From Aliiroseovarius sp. F47248L (GTDB lineage Bacteria > Pseudomonadota > Alphaproteobacteria > Rhodobacterales > Rhodobacteraceae): a stretch of 64,000 bases of DNA. The notes under the pieces are model-generated. The model was not told where the DNA came from. It ran no database searches and was given only the letters and a program-made list of their open reading frames with translations. Shown here piece by piece: positions 53,618 to 62,165 of the stretch; the first letter of the stretch is position 1, and every line of letters starts with the position of its first letter. The stretch is from the NCBI RefSeq assembly GCF_023016085.1, contig NZ_JALKBF010000001.1, positions 2,418,001-2,482,000 on the forward strand, in the 5' to 3' direction. The position numbers were made by a program, and so were the translations under genes.

Positions 53618-54619
53618 TTAGACCGCCGCCAGCGCATCCACCAGCTTGTCGGCCCCGAACCGGAACGGATCGGTGGCCGGCAGGCTCATCTTGGCTTCAA
53701 GTTCTGCCAGATAGGCCGTGGCGGCATCTTCAGCCATATGTTGTGTGTTGACCGAAATACCGATCACCTGACATGCCGGATTGACCACCTTTGCCAAGGT
53801 CAAGGCAACATCGCGAAGGTCTTCCAACGTTGGAAGCTGATAATCGGGCAGCCCGCGCATATGTTCGCGCGTGGGTTCGTGACACAGGATCAGTGCATCG
53901 GGCTGACCGCCATGGATCAGGGCCATCGTCACCCCGGAATACGAGGCATGGAACAGCGACCCCTGCCCCTCGATCAAATCCCAGTGGTCAGGGTCGTTGT
54001 CGGGCGAGATATATTCGACCGATCCCGCCATGAAATCCGCGACCACCGCATCCAAGGGCACACCATCCCCGGTGATCAGGATGCCGGTTTGCCCGGTGGC
54101 GCGGAAGGTCGATTTCATCTCGCGTTCGCGCATCACCTTGTCCATCGCCAGCGCGGTGTACATCTTGCCGACCGAACAATCCGTGCCCACTGCCAGACAC
54201 CGCTTGCCGGTGCGCTTAACACCATTGGCGATGGGATATTTGACTTCCGGAAGGCGCACGTCGTGCAGCGCACGCCCGGTGGCTTCGGCCACGGCAGCCA
54301 GATCGGGTTCATCGCGCATCAGGTTGTGCAGACCAGAGGCCAAGTCAAACCCTTCCTCAAGCGCCATCACCAGCACCTTTTTCCACGCCTGCGAGATCAC
54401 GCCGCCACGGTTGGCCACGCCGATGACCAGCGTCTTGGCGCCCGCCGCCTTGGCTTCACGCAGGGTCATATCCGTCAGACCCAGATCCGCCTTGCAGCCG
54501 TCCATACGATACTGCCCAACGGCGTTTTCAGGCCGCCAGTCTTTGATGCCCTGTGCAACTTTTGCCGCCAGTTGATCGGGCGCATCGCCCAGAAACAGAA
54601 GATATGGTGTCTTGATCAT
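53618..54619 (-). CDS. dgcN: D-glutamate N-acetyltransferase DgcN (DUF1611)
   Basis: The 333-residue DUF1611 protein would acetylate D-glutamate for its paired racemase DgcA. Blocks include LLFLGDAPDQLAAKVAQGIKDW, GVANRGG, LHNLMRDEPDLA, the P-loop-like RCLAVGTDCSVGKMYTAL, RATGQTGILITGDGVPLDAVVADF and GQGSLFHASYSGVTM. It is the first gene of the dgcN-dgcA pair. The region upstream is shared with the divergent malyl-CoA lyase gene. Confidence 0.9.
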   Translation of the reverse strand: MIKTPYLLFLGDAPDQLAAKVAQGIKDWRPENAVGQYRMDGCKADLGLTDMTLREAKAAGAKTLVIGVANRGGVISQAWKKVLVMALEEGFDLASGLHNLMRDEPDLAAVAEATGRALHDVRLPEVKYPIANGVKRTGKRCLAVGTDCSVGKMYTALAMDKVMREREMKSTFRATGQTGILITGDGVPLDAVVADFMAGSVEYISPDNDPDHWDLIEGQGSLFHASYSGVTMALIHGGQPDALILCHEPTREHMRGLPDYQLPTLEDLRDVALTLAKVVNPACQVIGISVNTQHMAEDAATAYLAELEAKMSLPATDPFRFGADKLVDALAAV

Positions 54620-54902
54620 GATCGCGCCCTCGTGGAATCTTGTCCGAGGGATAATCCACTAGGATTGCATCAAATTTCTTGCGAACTTAGCGGAACGACA
54701 AAAATATTTCGGACGTTCTTGCATGAAAAATTATATTTGCCGGATAATCTTTCACCCATGCTTGCAAAGCGCTTGTTCCCCCGCGTTTCCGCGCCGCCGC
54801 AGAGCAACTATTCTGCGACTGCAAAATGAACTTGCGAACTGTTCGGTAATTTAATAACGATTGCGCTCAAGAAATCGCAACTTCATTACCGAAAGGCGAC
54901 AT
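54620..54902. promoter_or_regulatory. Divergent control region between dgcN and malyl-CoA lyase
   Basis: This 283-base AT-rich gap carries three TTGC(G/A)AA elements: TTGCGAAC at 54679, TTGCAAAG at 54763 and TTGCGAAC at 54832. Such motifs resemble sites for RamB/ScfR-type regulators of acyl-CoA metabolism in this order, from memory. The last is about 70 bases before the lyase start, so control of that gene is the simplest reading. Confidence 0.4.
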
Positions 54903-55862
54903 ATGTCCTTCCGCATCCAACCCGCCGCCCCTGCCCGCCCGAACCGCTGTCAACTGTTTGGCCCAGCCTCCAACACCAAACTTTTCGCCAAAATGGCCAC
55001 CTCGGCCGCCGATGTGATCAACATCGACCTGGAAGACAGCGTAGCCCCGTCGGACAAGGATGTGGCACGCGCCAACGCGATCGAGGCGATCAATACCGTC
55101 GATTGGGGCAACAAACATCTTTCTGTTCGCATCAACGGACTGGATACGCCTTATTGGTATCGCGACGTTGTGGACCTGCTGGAGCAAGCAGGCGACCGGC
55201 TTGACCAGATCATGATCCCGAAAGTGGGCTGCGCCGAGGACATCTATGCTGTGGACGCGTTGGTCACTGCGATCGAGCGCGCGAAAGGTCGCACCAAACC
55301 GATCAGTTTTGAAGTGATTATCGAAAGCGCCGCCGGCATCGCCCATGTCGAAGCCATCGCCGCCGCCAGCCCTCGCCTGCAAGCCATGTCACTGGGCGCG
55401 GCAGATTTCGCGGCGTCAATGGGAATGCAAACCACGGGTATCGGCGGAACGCAGGAGAATTACTACATGCTGCGCGAGGGCGAAAAGCACTGGTCCGATC
55501 CGTGGCACTGGGCGCAGGCCGCGATTGTCGCCGCCTGCCGCACCCATGGAATACTGCCCGTTGATGGCCCGTTTGGCGACTTCTCGGATGACGAGGGTTA
55601 CGTTGCGCAGGCCAAACGCTCGGCCACGCTGGGCATGGTGGGCAAATGGGCGATCCATCCCAACCAGATTGCATTGGCGAATGAAGTGTTTACCCCATCA
55701 GACGCAGCCGTGTCGGAAGCCCGCGAAATCCTTGCAGCAATGGAGCAAGCCAAAGCCAATGGTGAAGGGGCGACGGTCTACAAAGGGCGCCTGGTCGATA
55801 TCGCGTCGATCAAGCAGGCCGAAGTCATCGTGGCGCAAGCTGAACTGATCGCGAACTGCTGA
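54903..55862 (+). CDS. mcl1: L-malyl-CoA/beta-methylmalyl-CoA lyase
   Basis: The enzyme cleaves beta-methylmalyl-CoA and L-malyl-CoA in the ethylmalonyl-CoA pathway of acetate assimilation. The 319-residue protein starts at 54903 after GGCGAC (MSFRIQPAAPARPNRCQLFG). CitE-superfamily blocks are SAADVINIDLEDSVAPSDKD, HLSVRINGLDTPYWYRDV, FEVIIESAAGIAHVEAI, LGAADFAASMGM and KWAIHPNQIALANEVF. It is monocistronic, ending in a hairpin. The presence of this gene is a strong marker for the Rhodobacterales. Confidence 0.93.
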   Translation: MSFRIQPAAPARPNRCQLFGPASNTKLFAKMATSAADVINIDLEDSVAPSDKDVARANAIEAINTVDWGNKHLSVRINGLDTPYWYRDVVDLLEQAGDRLDQIMIPKVGCAEDIYAVDALVTAIERAKGRTKPISFEVIIESAAGIAHVEAIAAASPRLQAMSLGAADFAASMGMQTTGIGGTQENYYMLREGEKHWSDPWHWAQAAIVAACRTHGILPVDGPFGDFSDDEGYVAQAKRSATLGMVGKWAIHPNQIALANEVFTPSDAAVSEAREILAAMEQAKANGEGATVYKGRLVDIASIKQAEVIVAQAELIANC

Positions 55863-55878
55863 TTCACGTCTGGCAAGT

Positions 55879-55900
55879 GTGGCGGGGATCACCCCGCCAC
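55879..55900. terminator. Hairpin between malyl-CoA lyase and AraC gene ends
   Basis: GTGGCGGGG and CCCCGCCAC form a perfect 9-base stem with an ATCA loop between two convergent genes. The T run is short (CGCTTTAT a few bases on). Confidence 0.7.
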
Positions 55901-55911
55901 CCATGATCGCT

Positions 55912-56739
55912 TTATGCCAGTGGCATGCAAAGGTCCGTCAACAATTCTTCTGGCGTGGTGTCGCGCGGGTCGTTCAGATTAACCTCGTAACATGGCGCAT
56001 CCGCTGGTATTTCCCCCGGCTTGGGCAACCAAACGCCATAAAGCGCATCATATCCCGACTTCAGCGTCGCATAAGGCCCCTTGTAGGTCATCACTGCCGT
56101 GCGGCCACCGCTGATGTCGACGCTTTCGAACCCGTCCGGCACCTCGCCCCCGCGCCACTCCGCCCCCGCGAAACTGCGCAGGGCTTTCTCGTCGACCGCA
56201 TCGGGATCGTCGAAATAGACCCCGATCATGGGCCCACACTGCCCCCACAGGTTGCGTGCGGCGATCATCGCCGCCACGGCCTCGAACTTCTCTCCGATCT
56301 CCATGTATGCACCTTTGTGCGGCAAGCCGATGACGCGCCGGGTGTCGTGATTGCGTATCTCTACGGGATGCATGGTTATATCTCCTTTTCGTTGCAAAAG
56401 CACCGAGGCGTCCAACCGACCCTTCTGACGAAACGCATTCGGGGTCATGCCATACGATGCACGAAACGCCTGCGCAAAGCTGCGCGGGTTGGGATAGCCG
56501 CAACCCTGCGCGATCACGTCCACTGCTGTCTTCTCACGAACCAGTCGCCCCGCAGCGCGATGCAGACGCATCCGGCGCACCACCTGTGCGCGGGTTTCCC
56601 CGGTCATCGCGTGAAACACGCGGTGCCAGTGAAACCGCGACATGGCGGCGACATCGGCCAACCGATCCAGTGACAGATTCCCATCCGGATTGTCGTGAAT
56701 ATAGGTTAGCACCCGCAACAATCGATCTTCGTAGCGCAT
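55912..56739 (-). CDS. AraC family regulator with GyrI-like effector domain
   Basis: From the ATG at 56739 ([18 protein letters not shown]) the protein has 275 residues. The AraC DNA-binding domain comes first: [33 protein letters not shown] and [33 protein letters not shown] GyrI-like (SRPBCC-related) small-molecule-binding domain follows from about 120, with [24 protein letters not shown]. This order matches Rob/BmrR-like regulators of drug or stress response. It is divergent from accA, though no link is implied. Confidence 0.9.
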   Translation of the reverse strand: MRYEDRLLRVLTYIHDNPDGNLSLDRLADVAAMSRFHWHRVFHAMTGETRAQVVRRMRLHRAAGRLVREKTAVDVIAQGCGYPNPRSFAQAFRASYGMTPNAFRQKGRLDASVLLQRKGDITMHPVEIRNHDTRRVIGLPHKGAYMEIGEKFEAVAAMIAARNLWGQCGPMIGVYFDDPDAVDEKALRSFAGAEWRGGEVPDGFESVDISGGRTAVMTYKGPYATLKSGYDALYGVWLPKPGEIPADAPCYEVNLNDPRDTTPEELLTDLCMPLA

Positions 56740-56889
56740 GACATATCCCTCTGGCTTCGTCCTGCCTGTCTTAGCTTGACTATCGTGCATAAATCTTGCC
56801 GATTTAACCTCCGCATGAAACGAGCAACAGTTGTATTGCCGCGCGGCAAGCGGCATATAGGCATGAACATTGTGCAACTGGGCAGGGTC

Positions 56890-57855
56890 ATGACCAACTA
56901 TCTTGAGTTCGAAAAACCGCTGGCTGAAATCGAAGGCAAGGCCGAGGAGCTTCGCGCCCTTGCCCGCTCAAACGACGAGATGGACGTGGAAGGAGAGGCC
57001 AAGGCGTTGGACGCCAAGGCAGACACCCTTCTAAAAGAACTATACAAAGACCTGACACCGTGGAGGAAATGCCTGGTTGCGCGACATCCAGAGCGTCCGC
57101 ACTGCAAAGACTATATCGAGGCTTTGTTTACCGAATACACGCCTCTTGCCGGAGATCGCAACTTCGCAGACGACCACGCCGTAATGGGCGGACTTGCCCG
57201 CCTAGGTGACATTCCGGTCGTCGTGATGGGGCAGGAAAAAGGCAACGACACGAAATCGCGGATCGAACGAAACTTCGGCATGGCGCGACCCGAGGGGTAT
57301 CGAAAAGCGATCCGCCTGATGGATTTGGCCGACCGTTTTGGTCTGCCAATCGTGATGCTGGTGGACACCCCCGGTGCTTATCCCGGCAAGGGTGCAGAAG
57401 AACGTGGCCAGTCCGAAGCGATTGCACGGTCGACCGAACGTAGCTTGAATGTAAAATCGCCAGTAATTTCCGTGATCATTGGCGAAGGTGGCTCGGGCGG
57501 CGCTGTTGCTCTGGCGACCGCCAACACCGTGATGATGCTAGAACATTCGATCTATTCAGTGATCAGCCCGGAAGGCTGCGCTTCAATTCTGTGGAAAGAT
57601 GCCGAGAAGATGCGCGAAGCCGCCGAGGCCCTGCGCCTGACCGCGCAAGACCTGAAACAATTGGGGGTAATTGACCAGATCATCCCCGAGCCTTTGGGCG
57701 GCGCACAACGCGGGCGCAGCGAAGCAATCGCAGCAGTCGGGAAAGCCATCGAAGCTGAGTTGAAGGCACTTAAGAAACGCCAGAAAGGCGACGCACTACT
57801 GAAGGAACGCCGCGAGAAATTCCTGAAAATGGGATCGAAAGGTTTGGCAGCCTAA
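56890..57855 (+). CDS. accA: Acetyl-CoA carboxylase carboxyltransferase subunit alpha
   Basis: AccA is the alpha partner of AccD (20435-21400) in malonyl-CoA synthesis. The 321-residue chain starts at ATG 56890 ([21 protein letters not shown]), where family similarity begins. An N-terminal coiled-coil region precedes the crotonase-like core: [41 protein letters not shown] block [32 protein letters not shown] and [10 protein letters not shown]. The accA and accD genes are 36 kb apart, normal for alphaproteobacteria. Confidence 0.96.
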   Translation: MTNYLEFEKPLAEIEGKAEELRALARSNDEMDVEGEAKALDAKADTLLKELYKDLTPWRKCLVARHPERPHCKDYIEALFTEYTPLAGDRNFADDHAVMGGLARLGDIPVVVMGQEKGNDTKSRIERNFGMARPEGYRKAIRLMDLADRFGLPIVMLVDTPGAYPGKGAEERGQSEAIARSTERSLNVKSPVISVIIGEGGSGGAVALATANTVMMLEHSIYSVISPEGCASILWKDAEKMREAAEALRLTAQDLKQLGVIDQIIPEPLGGAQRGRSEAIAAVGKAIEAELKALKKRQKGDALLKERREKFLKMGSKGLAA

Positions 57856-57878
57856 GCGTTTCCGAAAGGAAGGATCCG

Positions 57879-58217
57879 ATGGACTGGAAAGCATTTCTTG
57901 CCGAGACTGAAGGCCACATAAATCAATTTGCCAAGGATGTGCCTGCCACGATGAAAGGCTTTGCCCAGATGGGCACAGCGGCCAAGACGAACGGCGCACT
58001 GAGCGAAAAAACCAAAGAGTTCATCGCGCTTGGCATCGCCACTTCGACCCGCTGCGACAGTTGCATCGGCTTTCATGTGCGGTCGCTCGTGCGGCTGGGC
58101 GCAACGCTGGACGAGTTGAACGAGGTGCTGGCGATGACATCTTACATGGGCGGCGGTCCGTCGATCACCTATAGTGCCAAGGCACGCGAGGCGTTTGAGC
58201 AGTTCAGCGCAGGATAA
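57879..58217 (+). CDS. AhpD-like carboxymuconolactone decarboxylase family protein
   Basis: The 112-residue protein has the AhpD/CMD motif in ATSTRCDSCIGFHVRSL, with Cys59, Cys62 and His66, the redox triad. The preceding LSEKTKEFIALGI helix and following RLGATLDELNEVLAMTSYMGGGPS match the family. AAGGAAGGA is the ribosome binding site. It may share a transcript with accA, being 23 bases downstream. It is shorter and distinct from the AhpD-like protein at 11203. Confidence 0.9.
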   Translation: MDWKAFLAETEGHINQFAKDVPATMKGFAQMGTAAKTNGALSEKTKEFIALGIATSTRCDSCIGFHVRSLVRLGATLDELNEVLAMTSYMGGGPSITYSAKAREAFEQFSAG

Positions 58218-58232
58218 GCGCACCGCTGGCCT

Positions 58233-58841
58233 TCACCACATCGTCGACTTGGCTCGATCTGGCCATTCTTTATCATAGGCTTCGCCGCCAAATTCCCCCG
58301 CACTCATTTCTTTCAACATATCTCCAATACTAGGAAGATCTGCGCTTTCATCACCAGCGGTCCAAAGCCGTGATCGCATGACCGCTTTTGCACATTGAAC
58401 ATAGATCTCGTGTATTCGGATCACGGTAACTGTTTGGGGCTGCTTGTCCTCTTTAACGAACAGCGCGCGCATAGCGTCGTCTGCGGTCACTCGGGCTTCA
58501 CCATTTACCCGCACCACATTCGTCGATCCCGGCACCATGAACATAATTGATACACGGGGGTCACGAACGATGTTGTGCAGGCTATCAATACGATTGTTCC
58601 CGCGCCAATCCGGAAGGGCAAGCGTCTGTGGGTCTAGGATAGCGACTACGGGGCCGTCATCGCCTCTCGGTGTGCCATCCGTGCCTTCGGGTCCAACAGT
58701 CGACAGTACGCAGAAACGAGATGCCTCGATCCATTTGCGATAGGTTGGCGTCAAGTGATCTGCGACCTTGATCAACGATCCTTTGCTGGGGGCACCATAG
58801 AGCTCTTCAAGGTCCTCGACCGAGTTTAGATAATCTACCAT
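58233..58841 (-). CDS. Pyridoxamine 5'-phosphate oxidase-like FMN-binding protein
   Basis: The 202-residue protein has a split-barrel flavin-binding fold of the PPOX family: SRFCVLSTVGPEGTDGTPRGD, LALPDWRGNNRIDSLHNIVRDPRVSIMFMVPGS and a NVVRVNGEARVTADD block. It matches the MSMEG_1061-type subgroup of FMN-dependent PPOX proteins. The C-terminus has IYVQCAKAVMRSRLW. The substrate is unknown. Its start overlaps the stop of plsC by 7 bases, so it lies at the end of the ftsE-ftsX-plsC unit. Confidence 0.88.
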   Translation of the reverse strand: MVDYLNSVEDLEELYGAPSKGSLIKVADHLTPTYRKWIEASRFCVLSTVGPEGTDGTPRGDDGPVVAILDPQTLALPDWRGNNRIDSLHNIVRDPRVSIMFMVPGSTNVVRVNGEARVTADDAMRALFVKEDKQPQTVTVIRIHEIYVQCAKAVMRSRLWTAGDESADLPSIGDMLKEMSAGEFGGEAYDKEWPDRAKSTMW

Positions 58842-59572
58842 AGCTCCACCTTAAGACCCGCCTCTTGCATCAGGTCATTCGATCCGTTTTCCACCACGTC
58901 CTCAAGGCGTTCCATGAACTCGGCCAGTTCCAGACCAGGCTCGATCCGGGGATGAAATTCGACCACTGCAAGACCCGGATAACGCATGATACCATGCCGC
59001 TTCCAGAACACCCCGACATTGGTCGAGGCTGGCACACAAGGCTGCCCGGTTTCGCGATAAAGCACCCCGGTTCCTACCTTATAAGGTTTCTTGGCCCCCG
59101 CAGCGACGCGTGTGCCTTGAGGGAAAATCACCAACTGCCCGGGCGTGGGGCTAGAGCGGACGGCCTCAACCATCTGTTTGATCGCCTGCCCGCGTTTGCC
59201 GCGATCAACCGGAATACTATTGGTATACTTGGCGTAGATACCGATCACGGGCGCCCAGACAAGCTGCTTTTTCATGATGTATTTGGGTGCGGGAAGCGCG
59301 CTGGCGATCAGGATGATATCAAAGAAGCTTTGATGCTTTGCGCCGATGATGACTTCGTCGGTGGGTGGTTCGCCACGAATCTCGGAGCGTAGCCCGATCA
59401 TCCACGATGCCGTCCAGCGCACCCAACGGCAATAAGCGTGAATGGCAACCATCGCGTATTTTTTGTTGAACCAGATCAAGGGGACGAAACCGAAACCGAT
59501 GAGTGCCAACATGACATACATCTGAAAAATAAACACAAGTGAACGAAGCCATTGGATTGCGTGGCGCATCAT
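58835..59572 (-). CDS. plsC: 1-acyl-sn-glycerol-3-phosphate acyltransferase (PlsC)
   Basis: PlsC-type enzymes acylate lysophosphatidic acid in membrane phospholipid synthesis. The 245-residue chain starts at 59572 (MMRHAIQWLRSLVFIF), overlapping the ftsX stop. An N-terminal membrane segment (about 11-35) precedes the catalytic HxxxxD block AKHQSFFD (His80, Asp85), the KKQLVWAPVIG block, SIPVDRGKRG and the glycerol-phosphate-binding FPQGTR. The last has Q in place of the common E of FPEGTR. Confidence 0.92.
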   Translation of the reverse strand: MMRHAIQWLRSLVFIFQMYVMLALIGFGFVPLIWFNKKYAMVAIHAYCRWVRWTASWMIGLRSEIRGEPPTDEVIIGAKHQSFFDIILIASALPAPKYIMKKQLVWAPVIGIYAKYTNSIPVDRGKRGQAIKQMVEAVRSSPTPGQLVIFPQGTRVAAGAKKPYKVGTGVLYRETGQPCVPASTNVGVFWKRHGIMRYPGLAVVEFHPRIEPGLELAEFMERLEDVVENGSNDLMQEAGLKVELW

Positions 59573-60474
59573 CGTTTCTCCTGCAGCACGGTCTGAGCGG
59601 TTTGACGTGTTGCCCCGAAAGCAACCAGCGCGGCAAGGGGCGGGATCAGCAATGGCCACAACCATTGCCACCCATCAAAGCCAAGCCCCGTCAGAAAACT
59701 CCCTTGATCGCCTGCCGAAGGCATCAAAAAGATTGCCAACATGCCCAACATTGTGCCTACCGAAGCACCGCCCAGCGCCCTGAGTGTATAACGACGGACG
59801 AAGGCGTGTGCGATATATCTGTCGCGCGCACCAACAAGGCGCAAAACACGGATCACCTGTTCGTTTGCCGCCAGCGCTGCCGACGCTGCCAACGTGATTA
59901 CCACAGCCGACAAGGCCGCGATCAGAACGATGGCCACAATGCCCAGCGCTCGCAGGCGTTTGGCCGCCCGCACCAGCGGTTCGCGCCAGCGCGTATGATC
60001 GTCAAGGATGGCGCCCGGTGCTTCTCCGGCCAGCCGCGCGCGCAACCCTTCTGCGTCAAAACCATCAGCATCTTCGATCACTTCGATGAGCTTTGGAATG
60101 GGCAGTTGGTCCAGCGGCAGGTCAGGGCCGAACCATGGTTCTAGCAAAGCACGTTGCTCGTCATCGCCCAATGGTCGGGCGTTCTTGATCCCCGGAGTCG
60201 TCGCCAGAATCTCCATGACGGCCAACACCTGTGCGTCCATCTGGTCAACTGGCGCATTGATCCGGATGGTCGAGCTTTTCGCAAGCGCCTCGCCCCACCG
60301 ATCTGCCACGCGGCCTGTCGCCAGAGACAACGCAAGCGCGAACACCGCCAGAAACGCCATCGACGCCGCCGCAAAGACCGTCAAACGGGCGGTATAGCCG
60401 GTTGGCGGCACCACGCGGTCTGCCTGTGCGTCGCCGGCAACAAAATGCATAAAGGTGCTTAGTCGGGCGTTCAT
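59569..60474 (-). CDS. ftsX: Cell division protein FtsX
   Basis: FtsX is the membrane partner of FtsE and couples ATP hydrolysis to peptidoglycan amidase activation at the septum. The 301-residue protein has an N-terminal membrane segment (about 28-50), an extracytoplasmic domain (about 55-170) and three more segments near 173-200, 225-250 and 260-285, the FtsX topology. The ATG overlaps the ftsE stop (ATGA). The sequence is typical of alphaproteobacterial FtsX and lacks long insertions. Confidence 0.92.
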   Translation of the reverse strand: MNARLSTFMHFVAGDAQADRVVPPTGYTARLTVFAAASMAFLAVFALALSLATGRVADRWGEALAKSSTIRINAPVDQMDAQVLAVMEILATTPGIKNARPLGDDEQRALLEPWFGPDLPLDQLPIPKLIEVIEDADGFDAEGLRARLAGEAPGAILDDHTRWREPLVRAAKRLRALGIVAIVLIAALSAVVITLAASAALAANEQVIRVLRLVGARDRYIAHAFVRRYTLRALGGASVGTMLGMLAIFLMPSAGDQGSFLTGLGFDGWQWLWPLLIPPLAALVAFGATRQTAQTVLQEKR

Positions 60475-61145
60475 AAGTCTGCACCTGCTTGCTGTACCTG
60501 CTTGTTCGAAATGCGCAAGACACGTGCCTGAATCTGCGCCTTGGCAGATCGGATCAGGTTCATGTCATGGGTGGCAATCAGCACCGTCTTACCCATCTTG
60601 TTCAACTCGACCAGAAGCCTAAGCAACCGAAGCGACATATCCCAATCGACGTTCCCGGTGGGTTCATCCGCCAGAATGACATCTGGTGACATCACCACTG
60701 CACGTGCCAGCGCGGCCCGCTGCCTTTCACCGCCGGACAATTCCGGAGGCTTCGCGTTTTTCTGGTCTGTCAATCCCACCCAAGCCAGCAGATCGTCAAG
60801 CTCAGACGGGTTTTCAAGGCTGCGCCCAGACACAGTCAGGGGCAGCGACACGTTTTCGGCGACGCTCAGATGGTCCAGAAACTGACAGTCCTGATGCACC
60901 ACACCGATGCGCCTGCGCGCCTTTGCTACATCATCCCGAGTCATCCGCTGCGTGTCCTGTTCAAACAGCGAAACACGACCCCGAGTCGCAATCAACTCTG
61001 CGTAGCACAGTTTAATCAGCGTCGTTTTCCCGGCTCCCGAAGGACCGGTCAGAAAGTGAAACGAACCCGGCGAAAGCTTCATGGATATCTCGGATAAAAG
61101 AGTACTGTCCCCATATCCGTAGGACACTTGTTCCAGCTCGATCAC
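60471..61145 (-). CDS. ftsE: Cell division ATP-binding protein FtsE
   Basis: FtsE is the ABC ATPase of the FtsEX divisome complex. The 224-residue chain begins IELEQVSYGYGDSTLLSEIS from a likely GTG start at 61145 with GAGGG upstream. Walker A is GPSGAGKTTL near 36-45, the signature SGGERQRAALARA and Walker B VILADEPTGNVDW. It is the first gene of the ftsE-ftsX-plsC unit and is divergent from the zinc-ribbon gene. Confidence 0.94.
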   Translation of the reverse strand: MIELEQVSYGYGDSTLLSEISMKLSPGSFHFLTGPSGAGKTTLIKLCYAELIATRGRVSLFEQDTQRMTRDDVAKARRRIGVVHQDCQFLDHLSVAENVSLPLTVSGRSLENPSELDDLLAWVGLTDQKNAKPPELSGGERQRAALARAVVMSPDVILADEPTGNVDWDMSLRLLRLLVELNKMGKTVLIATHDMNLIRSAKAQIQARVLRISNKQVQQAGADL

Positions 61146-61303
61146 TTGATGCCCTCACCATTGTTTGGCGACAGTTTTGCCTCAGCTATGCATTTGTTTC
61201 AATGCACAGCTTGCAAAGGTTTGATTTTCGCCGTGAAACTGGCATATTGAAGCGGAAATGGCAGGGAAAACCCGGGTCTAATGCCGGGGATCGAGGAAAG
61301 CAT

Positions 61304-62128
61304 ATGCGTCTTGTTTGCCCAAGTTGCGGCGCGCAGTACGAAGTAGATGACCGTGTAATGCCCGAAAGCGGGCGTGACGTTCAGTGTTCCAATTGTGGAC
61401 ATGGGTGGTTTCAGTTACCGCCCAGCGCAGAGGCGAGCACAACGCAATCACCCTTCGACAACATCGATGATCTTGACGATGAGGTGATGCCGGACACCGA
61501 AGAGGTCGTGGACGATGCGCCAAGCCAAACTGCCTCCGAAGAGACTCCAGCAGGCGATGACGCCGAAGAAGTAACGCCTGCACGTCAACTGGACGATGGT
61601 GTCCGGAGCATCCTGCAAGAAGAAGCCGAGCGTGAACGCAAAGCCCGCGAAAGCGAACGGGAAGGTCTGGAAACTCAGCCAGACCTTGGCTTGGATGATG
61701 CCCCAGCTTCAACCGCCGATAACATCAGCAAAACGATGGCGGATGAGCATAATGAAGCGCAGGATGAAGCCGCACCGACATCCGACGACATAAAAGCACG
61801 CAATGTTCTTCCTGATATAGAAGAGATCAACTCGACACTTGATGCGCCTGCAGACGAGCCGGGTGAAACCGTCATCGACCCTGCAGATGGTGCTGAAGTG
61901 GCGGCAGGCGGATTCCGCCGAGGATTCATTCTTGTCGTGGTTCTGGCATGCTTGCTGGCCATTCTTTATATCTTCGCGCCGACCATCGGTGAGCGCTTCC
62001 CCGCCGTCCAACCCGCGATGGAGCAATTCGTTGCATTGGCGGATAAAGTGCGGGTCGGGCTGGAAGACGTCATGCGGTCTGCAATTGGCAAGATGCAGGG
62101 ACTGATCGACAAGCCTGAAGCAAATTGA
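61304..62128 (+). CDS. Zinc-ribbon membrane protein (MJ0042-type N-terminus)
   Basis: The 274-residue protein starts at 61304 (MRLVCPSCGAQYEVDD). The first 36 residues form an MJ0042-type zinc ribbon with Cys5, Cys8, Cys28 and Cys31. A long acidic, low-complexity region (about 45-200, rich in Asp, Glu, Ala and Thr) follows. One membrane segment is near 207-227 (GFILVVVLACLLAILYIFAP) and a short C-terminal tail ends the chain. Such proteins are common beside ftsE in this group; the role is unknown. The layout suggests a regulator or scaffold tied to the membrane. Confidence 0.85.
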   Translation: MRLVCPSCGAQYEVDDRVMPESGRDVQCSNCGHGWFQLPPSAEASTTQSPFDNIDDLDDEVMPDTEEVVDDAPSQTASEETPAGDDAEEVTPARQLDDGVRSILQEEAERERKARESEREGLETQPDLGLDDAPASTADNISKTMADEHNEAQDEAAPTSDDIKARNVLPDIEEINSTLDAPADEPGETVIDPADGAEVAAGGFRRGFILVVVLACLLAILYIFAPTIGERFPAVQPAMEQFVALADKVRVGLEDVMRSAIGKMQGLIDKPEAN

Positions 62129-62165
62129 TTCATGGCCATAACATGACCTAAACGCCGGTAGGGCG

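Noticed and set aside
53738..54829. A 363-codon plus-strand frame opposite dgcN
   Set aside because: It mirrors the conserved DUF1611 gene, has a histidine- and arginine-rich composition, and lacks a ribosome binding site.
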